Below are positions 1 through 12,326 of a DNA stretch of 64,000 nt, piece by piece (positions within the stretch are counted from its first letter, which is position 1; every line of letters begins with the position of its first letter). The position numbers and the translations under genes were made by a program. The DNA comes from Allium sativum. Its lineage: Eukaryota; Streptophyta; Magnoliopsida; Asparagales; Amaryllidaceae. Below the pieces are notes generated by a model. The model worked only from the letters and a program-made list of their open reading frames with translations, was not told the DNA's origin and searched no databases. The stretch covers positions 202,381,231 to 202,445,230 of the forward strand of contig CM060912.1 in the NCBI GenBank assembly GCA_030737875.1, written 5' to 3'.

Positions 1-3000
1 GGTATGACTAAAACAGTTAAAAACAGTTTGAACAAGTAAACGATATCTCATAAGACTACGCCGTATAATGGAATGGGTTTTTCCCTGATGAGAATCCAAA
101 ACATCTTTATATCAAAAACCTTTTGATATTATAATAATGTCTATCAACCACAATATAATAATCATCTAGCAGAAACGCTTTCATCTCACGTTCTACATAT
201 ATAGTATACAATCAAAACTGCAAGCACGTACTTGGTAATGGATTTCCAACTATGAAAAGGTATGGAACCACCTTTCGCTAGTGTACCTCTAGAGAGGAAT
301 ACATTGGGTTCAACAAGAACATCTTGCAACCTGGCCACACATGACGGACCACTCATTTCGCTTGGGTGTATCGAATGTATATCACCAATGGTTGGGATCA
401 GCAACCGTTTCCCGAATGGGACAACATCGACAATAGATTTTTAGAAGTAAATGAAACTCTAGATCAAGTGATTATACACCCTAATCGGTGCAACCTACAT
501 AACCATGTTGCCTGCCCGATTTTTGTCATTTCCCAGTTGTGAGGCTAGAGGCCACGCTTATCTCTGACGGATCACACGTTTATTCACTTTGAATGTCACA
601 TCGTCATAGCCGCCAAATCACAAATTGATTTCCCCAAAAATACCATGGGTATATAGCTTAGAGAAACGAATTCCTCCGCCACCAAACGTAAATACGTTTG
701 AAGAGATCAACTTACACGATCTATTAAATATACTCTATCAGACATTCTTCCATACAGGTCATCCTGGGACTGGACAAACAGAAGGCACTATTCAGTACAA
801 CCATCTTAGGCAATCTTTACCAAAGATTTATACAACAGCCCTTGCACTTTACTCCGTCTTCAATTATCTTTGGCATATATGATTCACAACGCTTATTCCA
901 ATACGGAGTGGTTCTTCGGGCAATAATCCAACTGGTCTCTCCATATTAACAACGTTAAAATGGTCAAAAACTTCGATAGTCGGTGAGTTAACTATAAAAG
1001 AAAAACACGTGTGCAAACAACAATATTATTTCCAGATGGAAATAATATAGATCAATCATCATTTAACATTTATCTCTTTAGTTCATTAATTTACTTATCT
1101 CCTGATTCCATATATTCAACATTTCTTATTTTCAAATTTTAGAAAATATACGTTATAAACAATGGAAAACATTTCCATTTCCTATTTTCTATATTAGAAA
1201 ACATTTCTGATCTCTTATTTGGAAAAAAATTCAAAAGCTCCTTTATTGGATTTAAACAGATGTTTAAATAAAACATTGCTATGCCAACTCAAACCATTTA
1301 CTAAATTAACTTAACCATCATTCACTATCAAACCTTACCATTCCTTAGTTAAGAAGGAAGTCAATCAAGTTGGGGTATAATTACCTCTCGGATCTTAACT
1401 GAACAACGTTTTAACTTCGAAATAGTCAAAGTTTGTCTTTTAAACCTTTAATGAACTTCTTTACGTAACTCTTGGATTCTATTTACGAATCCACTTCTTT
1501 ATTGAAAACATTGATTATAACGCTAACCTTATAAACCCTACTTCTGAAATATCTAACTTAACATCTAACTTTTATTTCTTACTATGAATAATTAACCTAC
1601 TCTAATTTATTTATAAATAAATAAATCTTGATTTATAAATCGTAAAGTAAATAATACTTTCTCGAATTTGATATAATCGAATTCAACGTATAACTCCATT
1701 TAGAGTAATCTTTATTCGATAATTTCTTTTCGAATAAACTATATTCGAAAATCCTTCTTCGAATAACTATATTCGATAACTCCTTTTGATTAAACTAAAA
1801 TCGATAACTCCTTCGAATAACTTATATTCGATTAACACTCTTCGAATAACTAATACTCGATTAACACTTCGAATAACTAATATTCGATTAACTCTCTTTG
1901 AATAACCTATATTCGATTCTCTCACTTCGAATACTTATATTCGATAACTCTCTTCGAATAACTTATATTCAATTAACTCACTCTTTCGAATAACTTATAT
2001 TCAATCCCCTTCTTTCGAATACACTATATTCGATAATATCCTTTTTGATTAAACTAACATCGATAACTCCTTTCGATTAAACTAAAATTGATAAACTCCT
2101 TTCGGTTAAACTAACATCGATTAACTCCTTTCGATTTAACTCAAATCGATACCCTTTAGCTCTATTCGAATAAACTATATTCGATAATCCTTTAGCTCTA
2201 TTCGATTAACTCTATTTAACTTCATCTGAATAACTAATATTCGATAACTCCTTTTAACTTTATTCGAATCACTAATATTCGATTAACTCAAATTTGATTA
2301 ACTCTACTATTTTATTAACTCTATCGACTTAACTCTAACTAGTTAACTCTATCTGATTAACTCTAATTGGTTAACTCTAACTGATTAACTCTAATTGATC
2401 AACTCTAATTGGTTAACTCTAACTGATTTACTCTAACTCAAATCGATTAACTCCTCTAACTCATGTTGATTAACCCATTTTGATTAACTCCTTTAGTTAA
2501 CTCTACGTCCATATTCAGTTTCAAAAATCGATGTTGAAATCGATTCTTACTTCACTATATAAGTCCTGACTTATATATTCCATTTATCCAATGATAAATA
2601 TTTTACTTAATTTATAAAATATTGTTTATAAATTAATCTTCCCAGTTCATATGTTAAAACATATTTCTACTTAATTCCACTTTAAATAAATCTTTTCCAT
2701 TTATCTATTAAAAACATATTTCCATTTTCTATTCATTTTCTAAATATTCCTTTGATTTAATTCTATTAATTTACCAAATAAATATTCCTCTTTATAAAAT
2801 CCTTTGATTTTATAAATAATTCCCTTTTCTAAAATTTGTTGATTTGATAAACAATTTCCCTTTCAAATGTCATATTTATTTTCAATAAATATTTCCCGTT
2901 ATATCATATTTATTTTCAATAAATATTTCATTTTCAAAACCCTTTTGATTTTATAACTATTTTCTTCTATAAAATCCCTTTTTCCTTTTCTATATAAAAT

Positions 3001-4211
3001 CCATTGATTTTATATAACTGATTTATTTTCAAAATATACTTTGAAAATCCCCTTTTTACATCCCAGTATTTTTTTCATGGTATTTAAAATACCAAATCAC
3101 AATGATCGATATCATTTAAACACACATAATCATCAATAGATTATATATCACATCATATATTACAATATATGAAAACAGTAAAATAAATGTTGAGGGATCC
3201 AGTTGGATTCCTCCAAACTATTTCCCTGCATCACAGATGCTAAACAATATCATTAACATCGATTTCATTTCAATATGAAATATTCTGTTAAACAGAATCA
3301 ATATTAGATTAAGGATTTATATATATATATCGTTATCTATAATTTTAATCAATACATAAGCAATTCAACCAAAAAGTTCACACACATCAATCAACATATA
3401 ATTAGCAGTTCTAAAAATACGTTATAAAAAATATAACAGTTTAGAGTTGGTGAGTTTTACTCACATTGGACTATCATCGTTAATAACAATAACAATAACA
3501 ATCGCTTGATTCAGACGGACAATTTATTTTGCTATAAATTGTAACGAGCTTCGATTCTCTCCTCGTCAGTTCCATTGGGTAGTGCCCGTCCATAAGATCC
3601 TAACGCGACAAACCGTTCGAAATTCTGATATAGTATGACAATGTTATGGTTTATACAAGTTATACATATTATTTTAAATTGAAATAAAACTAAAGTCCTC
3701 CTTTCTAAATTGGACCTTACCCAATTCAACATCGCCGGCCCATTCCTCTTAAATTACCAGACCCGAACCCTTTTTACTTTCTTTCCCAAACATGAATCGG
3801 CTCCAGTGAATCACCGAACACCCTCCACCATTTCAATCAAACTTCGATCTCACCCTCCTCCTTCATTTCACTATGAAATTCAACATCTGAAATCACCACC
3901 ATCTCCAACTCCTAAATCTCCATCTTTCTATCATCAAGGTGCCAAAATTGACTCACTCTTTTCAAACACGATTTCCTGACCTCGCTCATGCACCGTATAG
4001 TAGTCGCGACACCGACTTCCACCATACACCCTAAAAATATGCAGACAGGTGCCATTCGACATCACAAGTCCATCTACATACCTCAGAACACACATTGATG
4101 CAAATCCTTACCAAACCCATGAACCCTAGATTGCGCGGTGATGTTTCCAGCAACAGAAAATGATGTCGAGTCAGCTAAAAACCATACTGCGATGAAGAGT
4201 TTGCTACTTCC
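1..4211 (-). mobile_element. Family D long LTR, distal part (runs off left edge)
   Basis: Read on the minus strand, this segment follows the module order of LARD LTRs A and B. Near positions 1-120 it carries the counterpart of the A/B stretch with GTTCTCACACC downstream of AAACCCGTTCC. Near 640-700 it has the counterpart of TTTGGCGGCGGAGAATTT. The AT-rich tandem zone at 1640-2480 corresponds to the LTR minisatellites of A. The segment is continuous with 32005-33222 across the inserted element C. It has not reached its LTR 3' end at base 1, so about 5.4 kb of this LTR is visible. It is more diverged from A and B than they are from each other, so family membership is solid at the start (32005-33222) and weaker here. 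No protein-coding gene is seen; the small open frames are chance. Whether it is a solo LTR or one end of a full element cannot be told. Confidence 0.7.
1640..2480. repeat. Degenerate AT-rich minisatellite in LTR D
   Basis: Short imperfect units built around ATTCGAATAACT and ATTCGATAACTC repeat about 30 times, drifting on the right into AACTCTAATTGATTAACT variants. On the minus (sense) strand this is the positional equivalent of the AACGAATTTGATTTCAATTG arrays in LTR A. It is non-coding. Confidence 0.75.
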
Positions 4212-5018
4212 TGAAACACCCCACCTCCGTTAAGGTCACTCACAAAGGGAATGCCTTAATTTCGGTGGAGGTTTATAAGTAAAAGTCACAGATAAAACAC
4301 AAGACAGATATAAACACATACATATAAGCAGCGGAAAACAAACAGACTTTCATTTCATAAATATGTGTTCATACAAAACACTTCCAAAATTGTATCACAA
4401 TAACTTCCAAAACATTACATCATCATTTCTGTCTTGATTATTAAATAAAGAAGCATAAAACATAATAAAAGCTGCATAAGTCCCCATAGAACGTGTCCAA
4501 AAGCCATAGCCAAGGAAAGAGAGTCCAAACCATACATCTACTATTTGGAAGCTTGCAAAGAGTCTGACTAAGCTGGGTTGTTTCCTCCCTGTGGACCTGG
4601 GGGGGGGGGGGGGGGAACGGAAGAAAAGAAGACGAAAGAAAAATAGAGTCAGACATAAAGCCTGGTAAGTCTAGTGACTCTTCAGTATGAGAATAAGAAA
4701 AAGGGCATGATAGGTATAAACTGGAAATAGGAAAGTATCATAAACTAAGATAAAGCAGTTTGAACCGAATATACTATCGCACCCCACACTATATCTTTGC
4801 ACCTACTTGTATTGTCAACTGGCACCCCATGATCGGGGTGAAGTGATCCCCTTTCTAAAGATCGGCTCTTATTCGCAAAATCATATGTGTCATACGGCCC
4901 CCAATGATTGTAGATACCTATGCTGGTCCCACCATGGGGTGTATCAAGTCCCATGGTGGCGGCCTGACACAATCCTAGAATGCATAAGTTATACTGTTGG
5001 TGCCCAATGCCCTGTTTG
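4212..5018 (-). mobile_element. Element C 3' LTR, first part (left of LARD A)
   Basis: Matches 26099-26646 and 29325-29580 of the right LTR almost base for base. It contains a G17 run at 4599-4615, at a site that is short in the right LTR (about 26486). On the sense strand this run reads as a C-tract followed by AG, directly after a pyrimidine-rich stretch. The segment ends at the GTTTG target duplicated by LARD A. Open frames here are not genes. Confidence 0.93.
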
Positions 5019-6704
5019 TGTAACAACCCGAAAATCTGGGCCAGTTTAAAAATTTTATTTTGGCAATTTTAGCGAATTTTGATTATTTAAAATGAATTAT
5101 TTTAAATAATATCGACGAGAAATTTATTTTGAATAGAATTCGAACGTATATATTTATACGTGTCGCCGTTAGAATATAAAATTTTATTTTAATTATAAAT
5201 AGAATTGAAAATGGCGTGGTAGTTCGATAATTCGATTTCAAACTTCAAATGGATGTACTGGGTGCAAAATAAACCAGATTTTAGTGAAACCAAAAATATT
5301 AGAATCAATTTGTGAATCTCTTTCTAACGAATCCGAGAAATCAAATTTTCATAGCGGGGATAAAAAGATATGCCCAGTTGAAATTTCAGAATAGTCGCTA
5401 TGGAATCCAGGCCCTTAAAAATGGAAATTTTGCAAGCGACCTCGGATTTCAACAAAACCACTTTTGTAGGATCCGTGATGTCAAATTATTTCTAGATTCC
5501 AAATTTCATAATTTTTCGAATCAATATGTGAGCGTGGCAAAGGAAAACGTGTTTGACCAGTTTCAGTTGATTTTAATCGACCGGAAAATGGCCATTTTTC
5601 AAACGGTCTCAGAATTCGATGAAACTAGTTTTGTTAGGACCGTATCGTTAGTACGAAGCTAGAAAATATTTTTCAGGAATTTTTCGAGTTAGTATGTGGC
5701 CCCAGTAAATTGAAATGCGTGTTTAAAATTCAATATATAGAGTTATATTTTGATTTTGATGAAAACTGATTGTAACAGCCGAATTGGCCTACATGGCATA
5801 TTCCATTGTGTTCGGAATGGGGGTAATTAGCTTGGGCTGATAGTCGTTGGGTTTGATTTGGAGATGGGATTAATAAACAGCGATTTTTGAGAATTAAATA
5901 AAAATAAAACAAATAAGGATATAAATATCTCCAACCGGTCAAACTAGGTCAAAATCCCCTCTCGTGGTCAACACAGGAAGAGGCCGCTCCCAAACGTTTT
6001 CACGGCGGAAAACAATCCCAAATTCGAATGGCAAACTCCCACAAATCCTCACGAGCTAAAACCCGAATTAAACATGAAGTCAAAGGGATTTTCTGGGGCA
6101 CCAAATTCATACTTGTTGGATCTCGGTTAATGGAGTGAATCACTTGATTTCTGCACTCGAAGTGCTCCCGTTCGCAGGCCAATCGATATGCCTAGGGACC
6201 CGCGAGTTCGTTAGAGATCGTCGGCGCTGGTGGATGACGCCAAGGGCTACCGTGTGGTCACCGTCGATCGTGGTCCCGCCTCCTGGATCTGCGCGCGTCA
6301 GGGAGGGTTGGAGGCAGTATTCTGTTCGACGTCGGCTATTAATTGGGAGGATATTTACAGTGAGTTTTTCTTCTGTTGTTGTTTTGTTTAATTTAATTGT
6401 AAAAGCAGTAATTACATTGTTAAAATTTTGAATAGTACTGATTTTTGAAAAAGGAGTGAAACTTTAAATAGATGGCATGGTTAAAAATAGGAATATATAT
6501 ATATATAAATAGATTTACTTGAAAGAAAATTTAAACATCTCTATAACAACATCATTTTTATGAATATGTTTTGAAATGAAAATTTTACATATGTTTTGAA
6601 ATGAAAATTCGACATTGCTTTTAAAATGAAAATATACATTGTTTTGAAAAAAAAATTGCATTGTTTCTTTTCAGTTTTAAAAGAGAAAATGAAATAGCAG
6701 AAAT

Positions 6705-6930
6705 AAAAATTCGATTTTTATATATTGAAGAACGATATAAAAATTCGATTTTTATATATTGAATAGCGAAGTAAAAATTCGTTTTTTATATATTGAATAG
6801 CGAAGTAAAAATTCGATTTTTATATATTGAAGAGCGATATAAAAATTCGATTTTTATATATTGAATAGCGAAGTAAAAATTCGATTTTTATATATTGAAT
6901 AGAGAAGTAAAAATGTGATTTTTATATATG
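6705..6930 (+). repeat. 34-bp minisatellite in LTR A
   Basis: About seven units of the pattern AAATTCGATTTTTATATATT followed by GAATAGCGAAGTAA or GAAGAGCGATATAA. Equivalent arrays lie at 14005-14240 in the sister LTR and 49030-49310 in solo LTR A'. Confidence 0.9.
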
Positions 6931-8049
6931 TAGTGAATTTAGGCAACGAAATAGACGAAAGTGAAGAAAGACGAGCACGGTGGAGATGTTCTACATAGGA
7001 AGTGCCGTGGAGTTAGGATAGCTATTGGTGAGAATTTCTCACTCTTCAATTTCTTTTCTAGTTATATATATATATATATATACTAGGATGCAGACAGTGC
7101 TTAGTAGCACTCGACACAATCGTCCACAGACCATGGACTTGTTTGTTTGGTTGTGTAGTCGGTTAGATTATTCGGTTTGAATTGAATTGTTTGGTGAATT
7201 GAATGGATTTGATTGATGTGTGAATGGCGTGGGCCTTCACTAGACCGGGGATAAGGCTAGGCCTCGTCCCATTTCTAGTATCGTGCCGTTATGCCGCCGA
7301 AATTTTCTAAAATAATTTAGAAAAATAAAAATATCATTTTATTGGGTAAATGAACTAAAAATTAATGTGTTGAAAGAAAATAAAATATTTATATAGTTAA
7401 AAATATTTTATCATTAAAAATATAATTTTTAACGTGAATGTGAATAAATAAATATCTATAAACAAATCGGCCGATTTGTTTATATACACTGATTTGACTG
7501 ATATTGATTGGGTCGATAAATTTTACACATCGCCCAACTGCACAAATAAAATCTGCGTTTGATTGTTTGAAACCCCGCACGGGTATTGGGATAAAATACG
7601 GCATACACTAATCCCAATAATTAGTTGTATGTCGATCGATTGATTGACAGGCTGTTATAAGCGTTAGATATCTATATTTGATGCTTATACAGTGTAGTGC
7701 ACTTTGGTTGGTGGTTGATTATCTATCGTTGATATTATATACATGCGTTGTGTGGAATCCATATAATTAACTTTATATGGTAATTGATTGGGCCTCATTC
7801 CAATTTAGAAAATAAAGAATATTATAAAATAAAGGTTCATGTGTTGACTGTACTCATCCGTTGAGATTAGTCATGTGTTGAACGAAATATTTTAACAAAA
7901 TAGTCACACGTGGACAGTACTCATTAGTTGAGATTAGTCGTGTGTTGACAAAAATAAATATTCATTTGTTGAATAGAATAAAGGAATTATTGAAATATAT
8001 AAAGCCGTATTGATTAGAGATGCGCTATTTTGACGCGAACGATTTTTAT

Positions 8050-8440
8050 ATCGATTATATTCGTTTTTAAAATTGAATTTGAATTGAATAGAAATTGAAT
8101 TCGATTTCAATTGAATATAAAACGAATTTGATTTCAATTGAATATATAACGAATTTGATTTGAATTGAATAGAAAACGAATTGAATTTGAATTGAATATA
8201 AAACGAATTTGATTTCAATTGAATATATAACGAATTTGATTTGAATTGAATAGAAAATGAATTGAATTTGAATTGAATAGAGAACGAATTGAAATCAAAT
8301 TGAATAGAAAACGAATTCGATTTCAATTGAATATAAAACGAATTCGATTTCAATTGAATATAAAACGAATTTGATTTCAATTGAATATATAACGAATTTG
8401 ATTTGAATTGGATAGAAAACGAATTTGATTTGAATTGAAA
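8050..8440 (+). repeat. 26-bp minisatellite in LTR A
   Basis: Units built from AACGAATTTGATTTCAATTG plus AATATA or AATAGA, about 14 copies with small variants. It creates long open frames on the minus strand (for example 7934-8380) that repeat Ser-Asn-Ser-Phe-like tracts. These are artefacts of the array period and not genes. Confidence 0.9.
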
Positions 8441-8572
8441 TCAAATAGAAATGAAAGTAAAGGATTTATAATAGAAAATTCAATTTTGATTTGAATTTGA
8501 AATGGAAGTTGAAATGTTTTTGAAACAAATTTGAAACTATATATAAAATTCATTTTAAATAGTAATCGACGA

Positions 8573-8638
8573 AATATATATTATATATATTATATATATA
8601 ATATAATGGCCTGAATAGAACGCGCCGCGCCGCGGCAG
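8573..8638 (+). promoter_or_regulatory. AT-run plus GC-box; possible LTR core promoter
   Basis: A long alternating TATATA stretch (8573-8607) is followed within 15 bp by CGCGCCGCGCCGCGG. The same pair occurs at about 15880-15940 and 51897-51958. A TATA-like run followed by a start region would fit an LTR promoter, but nothing here fixes a transcription start. This is a suggestion only. Confidence 0.25.
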
Positions 8639-9022
8639 TTCGCGAATTTCGACCATTGATTTCGAACGAACATTACGGCAGATCCGACTGTCGGATTCTC
8701 CTAAAACCGGAACCGTTGGGTTCGTATTGAAAGGAGCTTTCTAACAAATATTAGAAATTTGAAATCTAACAGTTGGATTTGGAGATATGTCCAAATCAAA
8801 TTTGGAAAAGGCCGCTGTAAGTGCAGTTCGATGGCCGTTGATGGAAATCGATTGTACGGGCCTTGATAAAATTATTAAAAATAGTAACAATTAGTGTTAA
8901 ATCATAAAAAATGATTTGGAAAAAATTAGGATGAAAAACTCCATATTTGAAAAGGTAAAAATAGTTTTTTATCGAAATGAACTAGTTTTGAACTGAAATG
9001 GGTTTAAATAGAATTGATTCAT

Positions 9023-9348
9023 GGGTTTATCGTGAACTGTGTTTTAAATAACACTAGTTCTTTAACCCAATGACAAATAGAATGTGATTTGGGTTTATGG
9101 TGAACTGTGTTTTAAATGACACTAGTTCTTTAACCCAATAAAAAGAGTTTTAATGAATCTTCAATTAAATTGAAATGTGGATTGATAATTTAAATTATCA
9201 ACTTTAGAAAATGAGCGAGAATGGAGTATTACCAGTTTTGCTCCAAAGCGATAGTTAAATCTTTAATCAGAATTGAACGTGAAATGGTAATTAATTTTAC
9301 CGATAACACTGTGGTGTTAAATATGGAGTATTACCAGTTTTGCTTCAT
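9023..9348 (+). other. Hairpin cluster in LTR A (H1, H1', GGAG, TAACAC, GGAG)
   Basis: Five predicted stem-loops lie in a row. H1 is 9023-9068 (GGGTT/AACCC outside, GAACT/AGTTC and GTGTT/AACAC inside). H1' is 9091-9136, with the same arms. Next is 9222-9245 (TGGAG/CTCCA), then 9304-9319 (TAACAC/GTGTTA with a 4-nt loop), then 9323-9348 (ATGGAG paired with CTTCAT through one G-T). The set recurs at 16328-16653 and 52415-52741. In diverged form it is at 58157-58768 in element B, where arms have changed in pairs. Confidence 0.7.
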
Positions 9349-10900
9349 GGGATGAATAGGTTGGGATTGGGAAATAAATTAAATAATTACTTCGGTATGG
9401 TTCGCTAATCTCGACTAGTTTGGAAAACCATAATTTGGTTTGAAATGACATCCAAAGGAAGATTAAAGGATAAATTTTATAGAATTTATCTTGGATAAAA
9501 TTAATGGGAACCTTTCCCTAAGAATTGAAATTTAGAAACTAGCTGAAGGTTAGTTAAGAAGAATGGTTTCCTGGATATTGATCTGATGTTGGTTTCGGCC
9601 TTCGGGGTTAATATTTGGGGAATTGCTCTCTTACTGATTTACGGTTAGTAACTAATGAATTGGAATGAGGCGTATGTTGTGTTTGTGTAACATTTATTTT
9701 TAATATATGCGGGTTGTTCGGAAAGGCCGGGTTTATACCCATTCTGAATAACCGATTCGACGATATGTCAAAGACGAAGACGGTGGTTGAAGACCGGAAA
9801 TCTTCACATCATTTGGATAATTACTGACGATCCTGATTGGGCTGTACACCCAAGAGGATGGAAATAGTTGGTGGTCATCCACACGTACATGGAGATGGAT
9901 GGATATGCGAGGAAAGTGCCTCTGATTTCGCTCAGGCCCTGAACGAACTTGTAAATGGATGGTGTGTCTGACATTGCATTCCTTTATATTATATTCGTTG
10001 ATCTCTGCTAAATATATATATGTTTGGCGACGGAGAATTTATTCTCTTGCTTAACGCCCTTCTCTGAGACATACGAGCTCAGAGGTTATATATTGGCAGA
10101 AATCAGTGGTACGATATGGATTGATAGTGTGGCATGCTGAGATGCAGTGATCCAGACTTTCGTTGATAAGCAAAGTTTGGTGGATGATGATCAAAGCGCA
10201 GCTGATATAGCATGGCTTTGTGTATACCGTTGATTCGCGAGCCTCACATCCCGGTATGGTGGTAAACTGATGGTTTGATCAGTATGCTTTTTAGTGGATG
10301 GGCACCTTAGTGGTGTCGTGGATTCGGTCGACGGAGATGAGCTTAGTGCTCAGGGACATATAGAGTAAGCGGTGTTTTCTCTCACTGGGACGTAAGCCGC
10401 GGTGATACTCTGGTCCCAAAAGTGCGGATGTGCATTACGGTGTTTTATCTTGCTGGGACGTAAGCCGTGGGGAATTGCACTACGCGATCGATCTTTCGAA
10501 TCAGGAGCCACCATGATGGAAATCCAACTTTCCAATACGTGTATTTCGGCTTTATTTGTAGAGCCTAGTATGGCGACATAGTGGGATGGGGCGCTTATGC
10601 CGTCTATGATTGATACTTATGATTTGAAGATATTTTATACAATATGCACTTATAATAGTATCAAATGATTTGTTTTAAACGTATCAAGCATTCTTGGCTA
10701 TTATAGGGTAAATACTCTATCCTCCGGCTTGCGTTGCATTGTGTGATGGGACCTGGGTCTTATAATAGCTTCATTTTCTTTATTTAGCATCGCGCTGTTG
10801 TTTTATGCACTGGTGTTCTTAGGTGGAAACCCGTTCCGTGCTATACGGTGTGGTCCCTTGATTTACCTTACTTTGATAATAAAGACAAATAACTGTTTTA

Positions 10901-11100
10901 GTTCTCACACCAGTCCCATGACTGACCTGGAGTTTATTGTTTTAACCTAAACTCTGGGTGCCCCTATTTTCCACACGGGCAGCTAGTAGTTTTGGTTTTG
11001 CAGATTTATATTCATAGGATCCTGGTTTACAGCTGGAATGATATCCGGAAAACTTTGTATCCGTATATCTCTTCTAGTTGTGTATTGTATTATTTTCCGC
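10901..11100 (+). other. Block conserved between LARD families near the LTR 3' end
   Basis: Starts GTTCTCACACCAGTCCCATG. The first 62 nt are identical to 60088-60149 in LARD B, although the LTR starts of A and B are clearly diverged. Related copies are at 18204-18402 and 54214-54415. It contains TGACTGACCTGGAG and repeated TTNCAG stretches. Its position close to the LTR 3' end suggests the R/U5 part of the transcript, which is inference. The strong conservation points to a functional constraint. Confidence 0.6.
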
Positions 11101-11289
11101 TGCGATGTATTCAAATGTAATTTAAATCTCTGATATTTCTGTGTAATATTTATTTATACTCTGTATATTCTTGTATTCTGATGCATTGTTGTAATATACA
11201 ATGAAATGTTCTCCTGTCTGCGTCCTTTTGTGGCTTGTTCTCGAACTATCCGCGCTTTCCTCACCGGGGAAGTTGCGGGTTTTCACAGT

Positions 11290-11301
11290 TGGTATCAGAG
11301 C
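11290..11301 (+). promoter_or_regulatory. Primer-binding site of LARD A (initiator tRNA-Met)
   Basis: TGGTATCAGAGC begins 2 bp after the 5' LTR and is an exact complement of the 3' end of plant initiator tRNA-Met. This would prime minus-strand synthesis. Confidence 0.93.
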
Positions 11302-12313
11302 TTTGGTTTACAAAGCTCAGAGAACAAGACACATTAGAACCATACGAAATAATTCATCAGATATTGGATTAGTAATATACAATGGAATGACTCGTTAGAG
11401 ATGGGATCAGTAGTATCCTAGAACGAGTGTGAAGAGTATATTTTTGGAAATGAAAACGAATTTTGTTTTGAAAATTTAAATCAATTATTCGTATTTGATT
11501 ATTTATTATGTTTGAATTTGTATAGTCCAGTATATATAGACTTTGCGTATACGTCTGATCCGCGTGTATTTGAAATTTTAATATATTGGATAGATATAGA
11601 ATCGAACTGTAGTCGTTCGGGGGTAATTCTGATGATAGCGATCGCATCATCAGTATTTATGTTCGAGTGACGAAGGTGGGACGTCTATATATTTCCTATT
11701 GACTAGTGTGAGAACCAAAATTAGATAGGGCTTATGGTTGTGATTTGGCATCAAAAATATGATTTTTGACTATATATCAAAGTTATGAATTTCAAAAGCT
11801 AATCAACTAATTGATTGATGGTTGCGTTGTTTGATTATTGTTGGATTAATTAAAATTTAAACCATTTAGTCAAATTGTACCAAAAAGTGAGTTGTATTGA
11901 AAATTTGGTCGCATTTGCTTGCATATACTTGTACTTACATTGAACAGGTCATAGCAAGGAGGCTAGAGCAGAGAATAAAATTTGTTTGCCCGACATATAG
12001 GTACATGTTTACTATAATTTACTGTTTTGTTTGGGTGATGATGATTTTATGAGCCTATTGGCTAGCCGCTTGGCTTTTTCTTTTTCTTTTTTAGATCAGA
12101 AGGCCTATATGGCAATTTCGGGATTTTCCCGTGGCTCCCGGTGCAGGGGAGGTTATGGCGAAATTTTTCGAAAATTTAGGGTGTTAGCCAAAATTTTTGA
12201 AAATTTAAAAATTCTCAGAAACCAAAAAGTTGGAGAATGGAAGCCGGATCGAACGTAGAGTTGATTAATCAAACCACTTTCGACTTTGTTCCTTTTCGGG
12301 GACGAAAAGTTTT

Positions 12314-12326
12314 AAGTGGGGGAGAT
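12314..12326 (+). promoter_or_regulatory. Polypurine tract of LARD A
   Basis: AAGTGGGGGAGAT lies directly before the 3' LTR start TGTAATAACCC. The same tract precedes the 3' LTR of LARD B (61220-61232). It would prime plus-strand synthesis. Confidence 0.93.

Larger units (their letters stand above)
5019..11287 (+). mobile_element. LARD A 5' LTR
   Basis: Begins TGTAACAACCCG and ends GGGTTTTCACA. Sense-strand layout: repeated modules of the type CTCGGATTTCNACNAAAC (5441, 5607); a family-specific GC-richer cassette (about 5940-6360) ending at TTTACAG; a 34-bp minisatellite (6705-6930); a TC-rich block with GTGAGAATTTCTCAC; a block around ATCGCCCAACTGCAC (7520-7590); a 26-bp minisatellite (about 8050-8440); an AT run then CGCGCCGCGCCGCGG (8573-8635); a hairpin cluster (9023-9348); and a block strongly conserved between families (10901-11100). 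Small open frames are not supported: some are broken by stops in the sister LTR. Confidence 0.95.
11288..12326 (+). mobile_element. LARD A internal domain (non-coding)
   Basis: Only 1039 bp separate the LTRs. It opens with the primer site and a leader (GAGCTTTGGTTTACAAAGCT) that is closely matched in LARD B at 60485-60600, and then diverges. No retrotransposon protein motif is present in any frame. Open frames such as 12031-12258 show no recognisable domain and are not conserved in B. The region is probably a remnant of the leader before gag and the tail after pol, joined by loss of everything between. Packaging or dimerisation signals would be expected in the part shared with B (11288-11420). 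Confidence 0.9.

Noticed and set aside
262..882. Short frames in the first kilobase
   Set aside because: The segment aligns to non-coding LTR sequence of LARDs on the opposite strand; no domain or splice structure supports a gene.
7934..8380. 148-residue minus-strand open frame (also 15237-15683 and 51266-51673)
   Set aside because: It is produced by a tandem array with few stops in that frame; the peptide only mirrors the repeat and has no domain.
11290..11301. tRNA gene fragment
   Set aside because: Only the 12-nt complement of the tRNA 3' end is present; it is a primer-binding site.
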